The position numbers and the translations under genes were made by a program. 64,000 nucleotides of DNA from Bacteroidales bacterium (GTDB lineage Bacteria > Bacteroidota > Bacteroidia > Bacteroidales > UBA932), in the NCBI GenBank assembly GCA_015060245.1, contig SUYU01000002.1:1-64000 (forward strand). Direction: 5' to 3'. Position 1 is the first letter of the stretch. Each line of letters opens with the position of its first letter. The notes beneath the pieces were generated by a model. That model was not told the DNA's origin, ran no database searches, and was given only the letters and a program-made list of their open reading frames with translations. Positions 1 through 7,316 of the stretch are shown piece after piece.

Positions 1-26
1 CTCGTCTCGTTTTTGACATAAAATAA

Positions 27-58
27 TAAATTAGATGAAACGCGTTTCATCTAATTTA
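27..58. terminator. Perfect 32-bp palindrome, probable terminator after tRNA-Leu
   Basis: The two 16-base arms (27-42 and 43-58) are exact reverse complements with no spacer, centred on ACGCGT. On the minus strand the palindrome follows the tRNA-Leu gene by about 100 bases and is followed by an A/T-rich stretch with several T runs, so it may end the tRNA-Leu transcript. A protein-binding palindrome or cruciform is the alternative. Confidence 0.5.
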
Positions 59-162
59 CTACATCTTTCTATTTATCAATATGTTATATAGGGTATCACC
101 AACCGTTTTTGTCCACATTACCTAAAAAATCCCCTCCACAATGCATGTAGAGAGGATTCAAG

Positions 163-244
163 TACCCAGAGCCGGGGTCGAACCGGCACGGGTCGCCCCA
201 CTGGTGTTTGAGACCAGCGCGTCTACCGATTCCGCCATCTGGGC
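163..244 (-). tRNA. tRNA-Leu (anticodon CAA)
   Basis: The minus strand folds as an 82-nt class II tRNA. The acceptor arms GCCCAGA and TCTGGGT pair, the anticodon stem-loop is CTGGT-CTCAAAC-ACCAG giving anticodon CAA (reads UUG), there is a long variable arm, and the T arm carries GGTTCGACCCC. CCA is not encoded. A phylum-type promoter lies about 55 bases upstream. Confidence 0.95.
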
Positions 245-298
245 AAAATTTTGTGTTCCCATAAAGGAACTCAGAAGTGTTATGAACTTTTGAGACCG

Positions 299-329
299 CA
301 AAGATAGTGCTCTTTTTTATAAAACCAAA
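299..329 (-). promoter_or_regulatory. Bacteroidota-type promoter for tRNA-Leu
   Basis: On the minus strand a TTTG element (326-329) is followed after 19 bases by TATCTTTG (299-306). This matches the known Bacteroidota primary sigma consensus TTTG-N19-TAnnTTTG. It points at tRNA-Leu; a start near 293 would give a precursor with a leader of about 50 nt. Confidence 0.7.
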
Positions 330-445
330 AAAAACAATCATTTTTTTGGTTTTTTTGGCAATTATGCCACTTTTTTAGAGGTTTGATGCTATTGGAGTAT
401 TGCCAAAATGTTTGCTTTCAAGTCCGCCAGGGCTACTTTACTGTA

Positions 446-640
446 CTTTTGCCGGCCTTTGCGGCTTCATAGGAGCGATTTTGTCATTCTTCACTGCTTC
501 ATAGGAGCGCTTTTGCCGGCCTTTGCGGCTTCATAGGAGCGATTTTGTCATTCTTCACTGCTTCATAGGGGCGCTTTTGCCGGCCTTTGCGGCACCATCC
601 ACCGGAGCGCATCTGTTGGCCTGTGCGGCTTTGATGAGGC
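446..640. repeat. Higher-order tandem repeat, 64-bp period built from two 32-bp variants
   Basis: Copies begin at 446, 510 and 574, exactly 64 bases apart; the first two are almost identical and the third is partial. Each 64-bp unit is two 32-bp halves. Read on the minus strand both halves start with CGCTCCTATGAAGC and end with AAAA, with 13 different bases between. A decayed further copy is visible at about 603-640. The period is not a multiple of three and every frame has stops, so it is not coding. There are no unique spacers, so it is not a CRISPR array. Confidence 0.85.
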
Positions 641-802
641 ACTTGCATGTGCTTTTAATGCTTGCTGATGCTCATGTAACTGAATCAAAGCGACTCCCAC
701 TAAGCGGATTAAGCGGAAACCCCTTACATGGGTGTATATAAAACTGGCGGGGAGATATAAAACATGAAGAGTGTAACTCAAAAGGCTTCTCTATCAATGG
801 CA

Positions 803-834
803 AACCCCTGTTAGAAAGTACTCTAATAGGGGTT
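803..834. terminator. Hairpin with 13-bp stem and 6-base loop
   Basis: AACCCCTGTTAGA (803-815) pairs with TCTAATAGGGGTT (822-834), with one G-T wobble and loop AAGTAC. It lies downstream of the btuG-like gene on the minus strand, about 155 bases past its stop, and could end the btuB-btuG transcript. No strong T run follows on either strand, so it may instead be a processing or protection structure. Confidence 0.45.
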
Positions 835-990
835 ATTCCTTTGATGAGAGACCTTTTGTCAGCCTCCACGCATTTTGTCTATTCCAATATGAATTTTTTA
901 TTCGTGGAGGCGACTTTTGAGCCGTCTGCGCCCATAACCAGCACTGTTTGCTCTACTTGCAAAGCGGATCCAGGTCATGCGGTGTTGCTT

Positions 991-2094
991 TTACTGCTCT
1001 TTTGGAGCGGCGTAACTTACAAACAGGTATCTGAATGTACCTACTCCACCGGTTGTTGAACCTACAAAACCGTTTTGAGGGTCAATGATATTGATGGTTG
1101 AGTTGCTCTGGAAACCGTTTACCTCAGAGGTAAATATGTTCTTTGAGTAGTGGCTTACACCAACGCTGTAAAGGTTTTGGCCGCTTGCAACTGTTTTTAC
1201 ATTGCCGCTTGAAGGGTCAAGTTGGTATACATTTGATGACTCCACGCTCCAGTCTGTAGTGTTGTAGATGTTTGCAAAAGTGTAGATCATGTTATCGGGA
1301 CCATGGGTTATGTAACCGTCATAGTCCAAAGGCATCTCAAATCTTTTGCGTACGCGGCCGTCATACGGGTCAAACTCAAGAATTCCGTAGCCTGGAACCG
1401 ATGCGTAGATTCTGTTGTTCATCACTGTAAGGTATTTTACTGCTCCAGGGAACTCCTCATCCTTGTATACCTCAAGAAGTTCAAAACTGTTGCCGCCCTC
1501 TTTTATAAGAATGGCAATACCCTCTTTTGTACCCACATATAGTCTGCCCTCATGAAAAACCATTCCCTGTGCGTCAGAACCTACTTTAACGTCTGAAATG
1601 TGGTCAAGGCTTGTTGCACTGTATACAGAGATATAGGAGTCTGTGTACTCATATAAGCCGTCGGGAAGAGTATCGCACTCTGTGCCTGCATTTGATACAA
1701 AAACGTATCCACCGCCTCCTGCAATTTCGCGGGTATTTGAAAGGCCTGTGGTTATGGGAGCGGTAATCACTTTCATTGAAAGGATATCAACAATCTCGAT
1801 CTTGTCAGGATGTGAGCATAGCAAATAACCTACTCCTGTGGTTGAGAATATTGCAGACATTAGGGTAGCGCCAAGTTTTGTACCGTTGTTTGCTGTTGAA
1901 TAAGCATTGGGGGTCATAATTTTGGTGTCCTCGTCAAATATGTAGATGCTTGAATTTTGCTCGGTATAGTTGCCCTGGTTAAGAACAATGACTTTGTTCT
2001 TTATCTCAAACTCGGTCTTTAGGGAGTCGTCGCTGTTGCAACTGAAAAGCGTAATTGAAAGCAATGCTGAAAATAAAAGGATAATTTTTTTCAT
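991..2094 (-). CDS. btuG: BtuG-like cobalamin-capturing surface lipoprotein (beta-propeller, DUF5074/YncE-like)
   Basis: The 367-residue protein starts at Met 2094, giving a lipoprotein signal with LFSC and the lipidated Cys at residue 19, followed by acidic residues typical of surface export in this phylum. The open frame extends 18 codons upstream, but that sequence has no signal character. The mature part has repeating short beta-strand motifs (VLNQGNY, SVYSATSLDHISDVKVG) of a seven-bladed propeller. Position 41 bases after btuB, behind a B12 riboswitch, matches BtuG, which in Bacteroides binds vitamin B12 very tightly and hands it to the TonB-dependent BtuB. The function is inferred from family and context; binding residues cannot be checked here. 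Confidence 0.8.
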   Translation of the reverse strand: MKKIILLFSALLSITLFSCNSDDSLKTEFEIKNKVIVLNQGNYTEQNSSIYIFDEDTKIMTPNAYSTANNGTKLGATLMSAIFSTTGVGYLLCSHPDKIEIVDILSMKVITAPITTGLSNTREIAGGGGYVFVSNAGTECDTLPDGLYEYTDSYISVYSATSLDHISDVKVGSDAQGMVFHEGRLYVGTKEGIAILIKEGGNSFELLEVYKDEEFPGAVKYLTVMNNRIYASVPGYGILEFDPYDGRVRKRFEMPLDYDGYITHGPDNMIYTFANIYNTTDWSVESSNVYQLDPSSGNVKTVASGQNLYSVGVSHYSKNIFTSEVNGFQSNSTINIIDPQNGFVGSTTGGVGTFRYLFVSYAAPKEQ

Positions 2095-2135
2095 AAATAT
2101 TGTTTTAATTAAATTATTTATTATTCCGACAAATT

Positions 2136-4079
2136 TTAAAATTTCCACTGCAACGCCAATGCAAAATTAATGCCCGGCATAGCGTAAAATCTGATATTCT
2201 GATAACTGCTGTTAAGGATGTTTTTAACTTCGCCCGTAACATCCCATTCCTGCGACAAAAATACAAATTTATAGTTAATGCCAAGATCGAGCAGCGAGTA
2301 CCCCGGCATTATATCATAAATATCTGTAGATGTGCGCTCTCCAATGTAACTGTATGAGATGGTCGCAGTCAGCCCCTTTATGCTGGCACTCAAATTTGAT
2401 GTAACTGTATGTTCAGGCTGGTATGCCATCTGGTGGCCGATTGATGGATCATTTGCAAGCAGCGACTCCTTCATGGTCACATGTGTGTATGCGTAGTTGG
2501 CCTTCAGGTGCATTTTCCATCCGCTCCAGTTCCTGGTGACTGATGTGCCGCACTCAATGCCGCGGGACGATACTTTGGGAACGTTTGCCGGTCTCCAGAT
2601 CTCTCCTGCCGGTAGCCAGCGTATCCAGTCATTGACATCGGAGAGGTACCCGGTAACAAAGCCGTTCAGATTCCAGTTGCCATGGGTAAGGGTGTAGTCT
2701 CCTCCCACCTCGCATGTAACTCCGGTCTCAGCCTTTAGACCTGTGTTGCTGCCTCCCCAGTAGCGGTCATTGAGAGTCGGTATCTTTGCGCTTTTTGAGA
2801 GGGAGGCCCTCACTGAGAGGCCATGTATGGCGTCTGTTATATCACTCGCCCTGAGTGGATCCAGAATCTGATATTTTACATCAATTGAGGGCTGTACGGG
2901 TATGCTCATGCCGGTAACAAACGAGCCTCGTATTCCGCCGCCAATGGTGAATGCTCTGGCTGGGTTCCAAAGAAGCAGGGCAAAGAGGTCGCCCCTCCAC
3001 TCATCGGTTCCCGCTTCGTAGGCATCAACATCCGGCTTGATATACTCTACGCTGCCTCCGCCCCTTATGCTCAATTTGTTGCTCCGATACTCCGCGTCAC
3101 CGCCTGCCGATACTCTTCCTGCTGCAATTATATCGCTCTCATACAACTCATGGTCGTGATTGTATGAAGCGCGCACATTGTAGCCCCATCTGGCCCTCTT
3201 GCCGTTGTAGGCGGCAGAAACCTTTATGTTCCTGTCAAAAATTGAGTGATATGATTCAGGCGACATGTTGTTTGAAACCGACGGCTGTATCTCCCTGTCA
3301 AACTGAAGGTACATGAAATTGAACTGAAGAACGGAATGGTCGTTGAATCGCTTGAAAACCTCCTGCAGGGCTCCCCAGTTGTTGTATCGGGCGTTGTTCA
3401 GACGCTCTGTAGGGAAACCTATTTTTGTATTGTTCCTGAATTTGAAATTGTTCTTGGCGTATGAGATATAGGCGCTTGTGCGGCTCTCCCATTCGTTTTT
3501 GCCATACCTGAAGGTGCCTCCTCCAAAAAGAGTGGCAAAACTGCCTGCCTTGAGGGTAACGTCTCCGCTTACGCCATCTCTGAACAGGGGTGTGGTACTC
3601 AACTGGATGTTGCCGCTCAAACTTCCGTTGCCGTAGAGGGCGGAGTTGCCGCCTGTGTGCACCGACATGTTGTCAAAGAAGTAGAGCGGTATGTGGCTCA
3701 AGTCTGTCTGGCCCATAGTGGGAACAGCAAGGGACTGGCCGTTCCAGTCAATTGTCGTATGGGATGATGAAGTTCCGCGCATTGAGATGTACGAACTCAT
3801 TCCGCGTCCGTACTCCTTTATATATATGGCGGTCTGGTTTTTCAGAAAATCGCTCAGGGAGTTGTTGGCATTTGTCTGCTGAATCTCGTCAAATTTCTGG
3901 ACTCTGGTTCCTGGAGAGAATTTTGCGTTGCGAGAAGCATTCTGTTTGACCGAATGGCTCACTACAACACTCCCGAGTGTGTCATCTGTCTGGGCTTTGG
4001 TTTGCAGCGGAATCATGCAGGATGCTGCAAATAGGAATATAAACAGTGCAGGTAAACTGCATTTGTGAAAATTTATCAT
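2136..4079 (-). CDS. btuB: BtuB-like TonB-dependent outer-membrane cobalamin receptor
   Basis: This is a 647-residue outer-membrane receptor from Met 4079. A signal peptide ends around Ala-Gln (LQTKAQTDD). The plug domain lies in roughly residues 45-150, with SDFLKNQTAIYIKEYGRGM and SYISMRGTSSSHT matching the TonB plug pattern. The remainder is alternating aromatic beta-barrel strands, and the protein ends in a terminal Phe (ALQWKF). It has no N-terminal carboxypeptidase-like extension, unlike SusC proteins. A cobalamin riboswitch covers its leader and a btuG-like gene follows, which fixes the substrate as B12 or a related corrinoid. The upstream Met at 4118 is less likely because it precedes the signal peptide by 13 residues. 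Confidence 0.9.
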   Translation of the reverse strand: MINFHKCSLPALFIFLFAASCMIPLQTKAQTDDTLGSVVVSHSVKQNASRNAKFSPGTRVQKFDEIQQTNANNSLSDFLKNQTAIYIKEYGRGMSSYISMRGTSSSHTTIDWNGQSLAVPTMGQTDLSHIPLYFFDNMSVHTGGNSALYGNGSLSGNIQLSTTPLFRDGVSGDVTLKAGSFATLFGGGTFRYGKNEWESRTSAYISYAKNNFKFRNNTKIGFPTERLNNARYNNWGALQEVFKRFNDHSVLQFNFMYLQFDREIQPSVSNNMSPESYHSIFDRNIKVSAAYNGKRARWGYNVRASYNHDHELYESDIIAAGRVSAGGDAEYRSNKLSIRGGGSVEYIKPDVDAYEAGTDEWRGDLFALLLWNPARAFTIGGGIRGSFVTGMSIPVQPSIDVKYQILDPLRASDITDAIHGLSVRASLSKSAKIPTLNDRYWGGSNTGLKAETGVTCEVGGDYTLTHGNWNLNGFVTGYLSDVNDWIRWLPAGEIWRPANVPKVSSRGIECGTSVTRNWSGWKMHLKANYAYTHVTMKESLLANDPSIGHQMAYQPEHTVTSNLSASIKGLTATISYSYIGERTSTDIYDIMPGYSLLDLGINYKFVFLSQEWDVTGEVKNILNSSYQNIRFYAMPGINFALALQWKF

Positions 4080-4114
4080 AAACTCTACTTCCCGAAAGTT
4101 TAAAAATAGAGAGT

Positions 4115-4297
4115 TCATGAGCAGATTTTCTGACTTAATTTTACACCCTCCTTCTCAATCACGGCACTTTGTGCAATGAAAAATGGATTGGTGGGTAACT
4201 GACAAGTCCGGGGCCAATGAAGGACTTGTCAGAAATATCACAGCAGCGGGCACTGTCCCGGATTCGCACCGGATTCCCTTTCTCCTGAACTTCAAAA
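4115..4297 (-). promoter_or_regulatory. Cobalamin (adenosylcobalamin) riboswitch
   Basis: On the minus strand the leader contains the B12 box: GGGAATCCGGTGCGAATCC followed by GGGACAGTGCCCGCTGCTGTGA (about 4242-4280). A long stem GACAAGTCC...GGACTTGTC follows at about 4200-4230, and a distal GTGCCG/AAGGAGGGTGT segment closes the switch near 4140. It would lower btuB-btuG expression when intracellular cobalamin is high. Boundaries are approximate. Confidence 0.92.
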
Positions 4298-4320
4298 ATG
4301 TTAGTAACTTAAAATCGCTG

Positions 4321-4328
4321 CAAATATA
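4321..4328 (-). promoter_or_regulatory. -7 element of the btuB-btuG promoter
   Basis: TATATTTG on the minus strand sits between the OsmC-family stop codon and the riboswitch. A start near 4315 would place the whole riboswitch in a leader of about 235 nt before btuB. The -33 half is not clearly recognisable. Confidence 0.45.
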
Positions 4329-4338
4329 GCAAAAGATT

Positions 4339-4746
4339 CTAATAATTGAATACTATGGTCTTTTTTAAATCCGGGTGAAGGCTGTTTGCTACAGGACAAG
4401 TCTTTGCAGCAGACTCAATCACACGTTTCTGACGGTCTGTATAATCGTTTCCTTTAGGGAAATTGATTGTAATCTTGATCTCAACCACTCTTCTTGGGTT
4501 TGTACCCATGATCTTTTCAGTCTCAACTGTAGTACCTTCGAGGTTGTAACCATACTCCTGTGCCGAAATGCCCATAATTGTGAGCATACAACTGCCGAGT
4601 GCTGTAGCCAAAAGATCTGTAGGAGAGAAGAACTCACCTTTGCCGTGGTTATCAAGAGGCGCATCTGTAACAAGTTTTGAACCTGATTGCTCGTGGATAG
4701 CCTCTGTTCTCAAATTGCCTGTGTAAACTGTGCTAATTTTTGTCAT
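4339..4746 (-). CDS. OsmC/Ohr family peroxide-detoxifying protein
   Basis: This 135-residue protein has the OsmC fold signature: the FFSPTDLLATALGSCMLT segment with the peroxidatic Cys53, and the resolving Cys117 in AAKTCPVANS. OsmC and Ohr proteins reduce organic hydroperoxides in the cytoplasm using thiols. Its length equals the usual family size. The start codon lies 14 bases inside the 3' end of miaB, so the two are probably translated from one message. Whether it is OsmC-like or a YhfA-like paralogue cannot be decided. Confidence 0.88.
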   Translation of the reverse strand: MTKISTVYTGNLRTEAIHEQSGSKLVTDAPLDNHGKGEFFSPTDLLATALGSCMLTIMGISAQEYGYNLEGTTVETEKIMGTNPRRVVEIKITINFPKGNDYTDRQKRVIESAAKTCPVANSLHPDLKKTIVFNY

Positions 4747-6244
4747 TTTTCTGATTTTTTAAATTATTTATCTCTTTGGTAATTATCTCTTTAAGGTCTT
4801 TGCCTATCTCCTTGATATCGTTTCTTATGTCGTTGAAATCAATTCTCTTCAAGAAAGAACTCTCTTGGGGCTCCTCTACAATCTCCGCAATAAGAGTTGC
4901 GCTGGTGCATGAAAGGACCTTAACATTCACGTAGTCGCCAATCTTGTAGCCCTTTGCATCAAAAACGCATGTCTTGTTCTGTGGCGTCCTTCCTATCAAC
5001 TGCTGGTCAGACCTCTTTGAAACGCCCTCAATGAGAACGGTGTATACATTGCCCAAAGTCTTCTGGTTGCTTTCGAGCGACAACCTGTTCTGCAACTCTA
5101 TAATCTCGTTGAGTCTTCTTGTCTTCTCCTGCAGCGGAACATCATCCACAAAGTGGCGGGCCGCCTTCGTGTTTGGCCTGAGCGAGTATTGGAACATGAA
5201 TGCCGAGTCGTAGCCCACCTCCTTCATCAAGGATAGGGTATCCTGATGGTCTGCTTCAGTTTCTGAGCAGAAACCCGCAATGATGTCTGTTGTTATGGCG
5301 CAGTCAGGCAGAATCTCCCTGATCTTTGCCACTCTCTGCATATATGCATCCCTGGTATACTTGCGGTTCATCTTCAGAAGCATGGCATCGCTTCCAGACT
5401 GTACAGGAAGGTGTATGTGGTTGCAGATGTTAGGATAAACGGCCATTGTGTACAATACCCCGTTCCCCATATCTTTAGGGTGGGAGGTAGAGAAACGCAC
5501 TCTCAATTTTGGATCAATAAGTGCAACAAGTTCCAGCAACTGGGCAAAATTTACACTCTCTGTAGGATTGTCGGGATTATGCCAGTGGTATGAATCCACA
5601 TTCTGGCCAAGCAGGGTAACCTCTTTGTATCCGTTGTCAAAGAGTTCCTGGGCCTCCTTTACAATGCTGTGCGGGTCACGGCTCCTCTCGGCACCTCTTG
5701 TGTATGGAACGACGCAGTAGGAGCACATGTTGTTGCATCCCCTCATTATTGAGATGAATGCTGAAACTCCATTCTTGTCCATCCTTACAGGAGAGATGTC
5801 GGCGTATGTCTCTTCCCTCGACAGCAGTGTGTTTATCTGTTTTGAACCCGAGTCAAGCGCTGCAATAAGTTTTGCAATATCCCTGTATGAATCGGGGCCT
5901 GCTACAATGTCAACGGCCGGATGCTCAAGCAATTCGCTCTTCAGACGCTCTGCCATGCAGCCGAGAATGCCCACAACTACACCCTTGCGCCTCTTTTTCT
6001 CTTGTAGGAACACATCAAGCCTGCCCCATATCCTCTGCTCGGCATTGTCTCTGATTGAACATGTGTTGACAAGAATCACATCGGCCTTCTCTATGGAGTC
6101 GCACAAGGCATATCCTGCCTTCTGGAGCACAGAGAGAACCACTTCGCTGTCGTTTACATTCATCTGGCAACCGTAGGTCTCTATGAAGACTTGAGGCAAC
6201 TCCTCATTGAAGATCGGTCTTATTGAACTGAAATTGTTATTCAT
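4733..6244 (-). CDS. miaB: tRNA-2-methylthio-N6-dimethylallyladenosine synthase MiaB
   Basis: MiaB is a radical-SAM enzyme that adds a methylthio group to i6A37 in tRNAs reading UNN codons. From Met 6244 the protein has 503 residues. The auxiliary-cluster cysteines are Cys26 (YGCQMN), Cys62 (NTCS) and Cys96 (GCMAE); the radical-SAM triad is Cys170, Cys174 and Cys177 (CNNMCSYC), and a TRAM domain lies near residues 390-455. An unusual 45-residue charged tail follows the TRAM domain and overlaps the OsmC-family start. The open frame begins at 6316, but the promoter-like TATCTTTG at 6276-6283 supports the later Met. Confidence 0.95.
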   Translation of the reverse strand: MNNNFSSIRPIFNEELPQVFIETYGCQMNVNDSEVVLSVLQKAGYALCDSIEKADVILVNTCSIRDNAEQRIWGRLDVFLQEKKRRKGVVVGILGCMAERLKSELLEHPAVDIVAGPDSYRDIAKLIAALDSGSKQINTLLSREETYADISPVRMDKNGVSAFISIMRGCNNMCSYCVVPYTRGAERSRDPHSIVKEAQELFDNGYKEVTLLGQNVDSYHWHNPDNPTESVNFAQLLELVALIDPKLRVRFSTSHPKDMGNGVLYTMAVYPNICNHIHLPVQSGSDAMLLKMNRKYTRDAYMQRVAKIREILPDCAITTDIIAGFCSETEADHQDTLSLMKEVGYDSAFMFQYSLRPNTKAARHFVDDVPLQEKTRRLNEIIELQNRLSLESNQKTLGNVYTVLIEGVSKRSDQQLIGRTPQNKTCVFDAKGYKIGDYVNVKVLSCTSATLIAEIVEEPQESSFLKRIDFNDIRNDIKEIGKDLKEIITKEINNLKNQKNDKN

Positions 6245-6275
6245 GGTAAATATTTTGCATATGACAAATAACATA

Positions 6276-6283
6276 CAAAGATA
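6276..6283 (-). promoter_or_regulatory. -7 element of the miaB promoter
   Basis: TATCTTTG on the minus strand, with a TTTG at 6299-6302 upstream (15-base gap, shorter than the usual 18-20). It would start transcription near 6270, about 25 bases before the chosen miaB start. Confidence 0.45.
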
Positions 6284-6324
6284 CAGTTTTAAACTATTCA
6301 AAAAGTTTATAATCATAATTTTTT

Positions 6325-6332
6325 TAACTTTG
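6325..6332 (+). promoter_or_regulatory. -7 element for the LEA14-like gene
   Basis: TAACTTTG matches TAnnTTTG and lies 21 bases before the ATG at 6354, so the leader would be only about 15 nt. The -33 region is not clear. Confidence 0.45.
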
Positions 6333-6353
6333 TGGAATCAAAAATGAGATTGT

Positions 6354-6827
6354 ATGAAGAGGTTCATTTTTTCTTTTATTGCCGCTGCGCTCCTGTTTGC
6401 CGGTTGTGCAAAATATAACGAGGTTGATATCAACGATGTAAAGATAGGCAAGGTGAAGATGGTGGGTGCAAAGGATATTGACGTCCAACTCAAAGCCAAT
6501 ATTGAAAATCCTACCGGAACAGAGTTCAAAGTGGTTTCAATTGACGGTTCGGTGTTCAGGAACGGAGTGGATTTCGTAGGCCTGCAACTTGTAGAGGAGG
6601 CAACGGTGCCTGCAAGGTCATCGGGAGATGTAATTTTGAAATGCAGGGTGACGCTTAAGGACAAGATGTCGGCGCTGGCCCTTGGACTTAATCTGGCATC
6701 CCTTAACAGTGATGATTTTACTGTTGACCTTAACGCTACGGTCAAAGGCGGTATAGTAAAGAAGAAAATCCGATACAAGGATGTGCCGGTTTCACAACTG
6801 CTCAAGAGATTTGGAGTAAAACTGTAA
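6354..6827 (+). CDS. LEA type 2 / WHy-domain lipoprotein
   Basis: A 157-residue putative lipoprotein with signal LLFAGC and lipidated Cys18. The rest fits a single LEA14/WHy beta-sandwich: it has the pattern VDVQLKANIENPTGTEFKV, where ENP is typical, followed by alternating beta strands. Related proteins are common in Bacteroidales, but their role is not established. The stop is 3 bases before the next start, so it forms a two-gene operon with the SPOR protein. Attachment to the inner or outer membrane cannot be told from the sequence. Confidence 0.75.
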   Translation: MKRFIFSFIAAALLFAGCAKYNEVDINDVKIGKVKMVGAKDIDVQLKANIENPTGTEFKVVSIDGSVFRNGVDFVGLQLVEEATVPARSSGDVILKCRVTLKDKMSALALGLNLASLNSDDFTVDLNATVKGGIVKKKIRYKDVPVSQLLKRFGVKL

Positions 6828-6830
6828 ATT

Positions 6831-7304
6831 ATGAAGAGATTGTACAATATTTTCAAAATAGGGGTTGTGGTGGTGATAGCAGCCCTGTTTATGCCTGCAA
6901 CGCTCTCTGCCCAGAGTCTTGTGGATTCAACATTGGTGGGACGGAATGTCTTTGAAATGATTGAAGGCGACGGCTCCGGTGTAAGAATAAACAGAAGCCC
7001 TTCAGTTGAAGAGGCATTCCCGGTTTATCTGAAGAAGAATGCGGAGAAGAAGATAAGCGGATACAGGATAAGGATTTTCTTTGACAACAAGCAGACAGCG
7101 CGCGTGCAGTCTGGTGAAGTGGAGGAGAAGTTCAAGGAGGAGTTCCCGCACTTGCCGGTATACAGGACATATACCAATCCCTATTTCAAGGTGGCTGTGG
7201 GTGATTTCAGGTCAAAATCCGATGCTGTAAGGGCCCTCGAGGAGGTAAAGAGGTCATATCCCAAGGCTTTTATAATAAAGGATATGATAAACTATCCGCT
7301 TTAA
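6831..7304 (+). CDS. SPOR-domain secreted protein
   Basis: This 157-residue protein has an N-terminal signal peptide (residues 1-27, cleaved near LSAQS) and a C-terminal SPOR-like domain over about residues 75-155. Visible family features are GYRIRIFFDNKQTARVQS at its start and NPYFKVAVGDFRSKSDA at the second beta strand. SPOR domains bind denuded glycan strands of peptidoglycan, so the protein is probably periplasmic and cell-wall-bound. It is translated together with the LEA14-like lipoprotein just upstream. Confidence 0.82.
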   Translation: MKRLYNIFKIGVVVVIAALFMPATLSAQSLVDSTLVGRNVFEMIEGDGSGVRINRSPSVEEAFPVYLKKNAEKKISGYRIRIFFDNKQTARVQSGEVEEKFKEEFPHLPVYRTYTNPYFKVAVGDFRSKSDAVRALEEVKRSYPKAFIIKDMINYPL

Positions 7305-7316
7305 TGGTTGCTGCCC

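Larger units (their letters stand above)
340..990. other. Non-coding stretch of 650 bases with repeats and inverted repeats
   Basis: No convincing gene lies between the tRNA-Leu promoter and the 3' end of the btuG-like gene. The open frames here are short, overlap a tandem repeat whose period is not a multiple of three, and lack recognisable protein features. The stretch holds the tandem array at 446-640, a perfect-stem hairpin at 803-834 and a 9-base inverted repeat at 862-870/903-911. Confidence 0.6.

Noticed and set aside
96-341. 81-residue minus-strand frame through the tRNA-Leu gene
   Set aside because: It covers a clear tRNA and its promoter and has no protein features.
446-640. CRISPR array
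   Set aside because: The repeats are contiguous and alternate between two fixed variants; there are no unique spacers and no cas genes.
523-869. Short frames in the repeat region (523-741 plus, 563-781 and 672-869 minus)
   Set aside because: They run across a tandem repeat whose period is not divisible by three and overlap each other on both strands.
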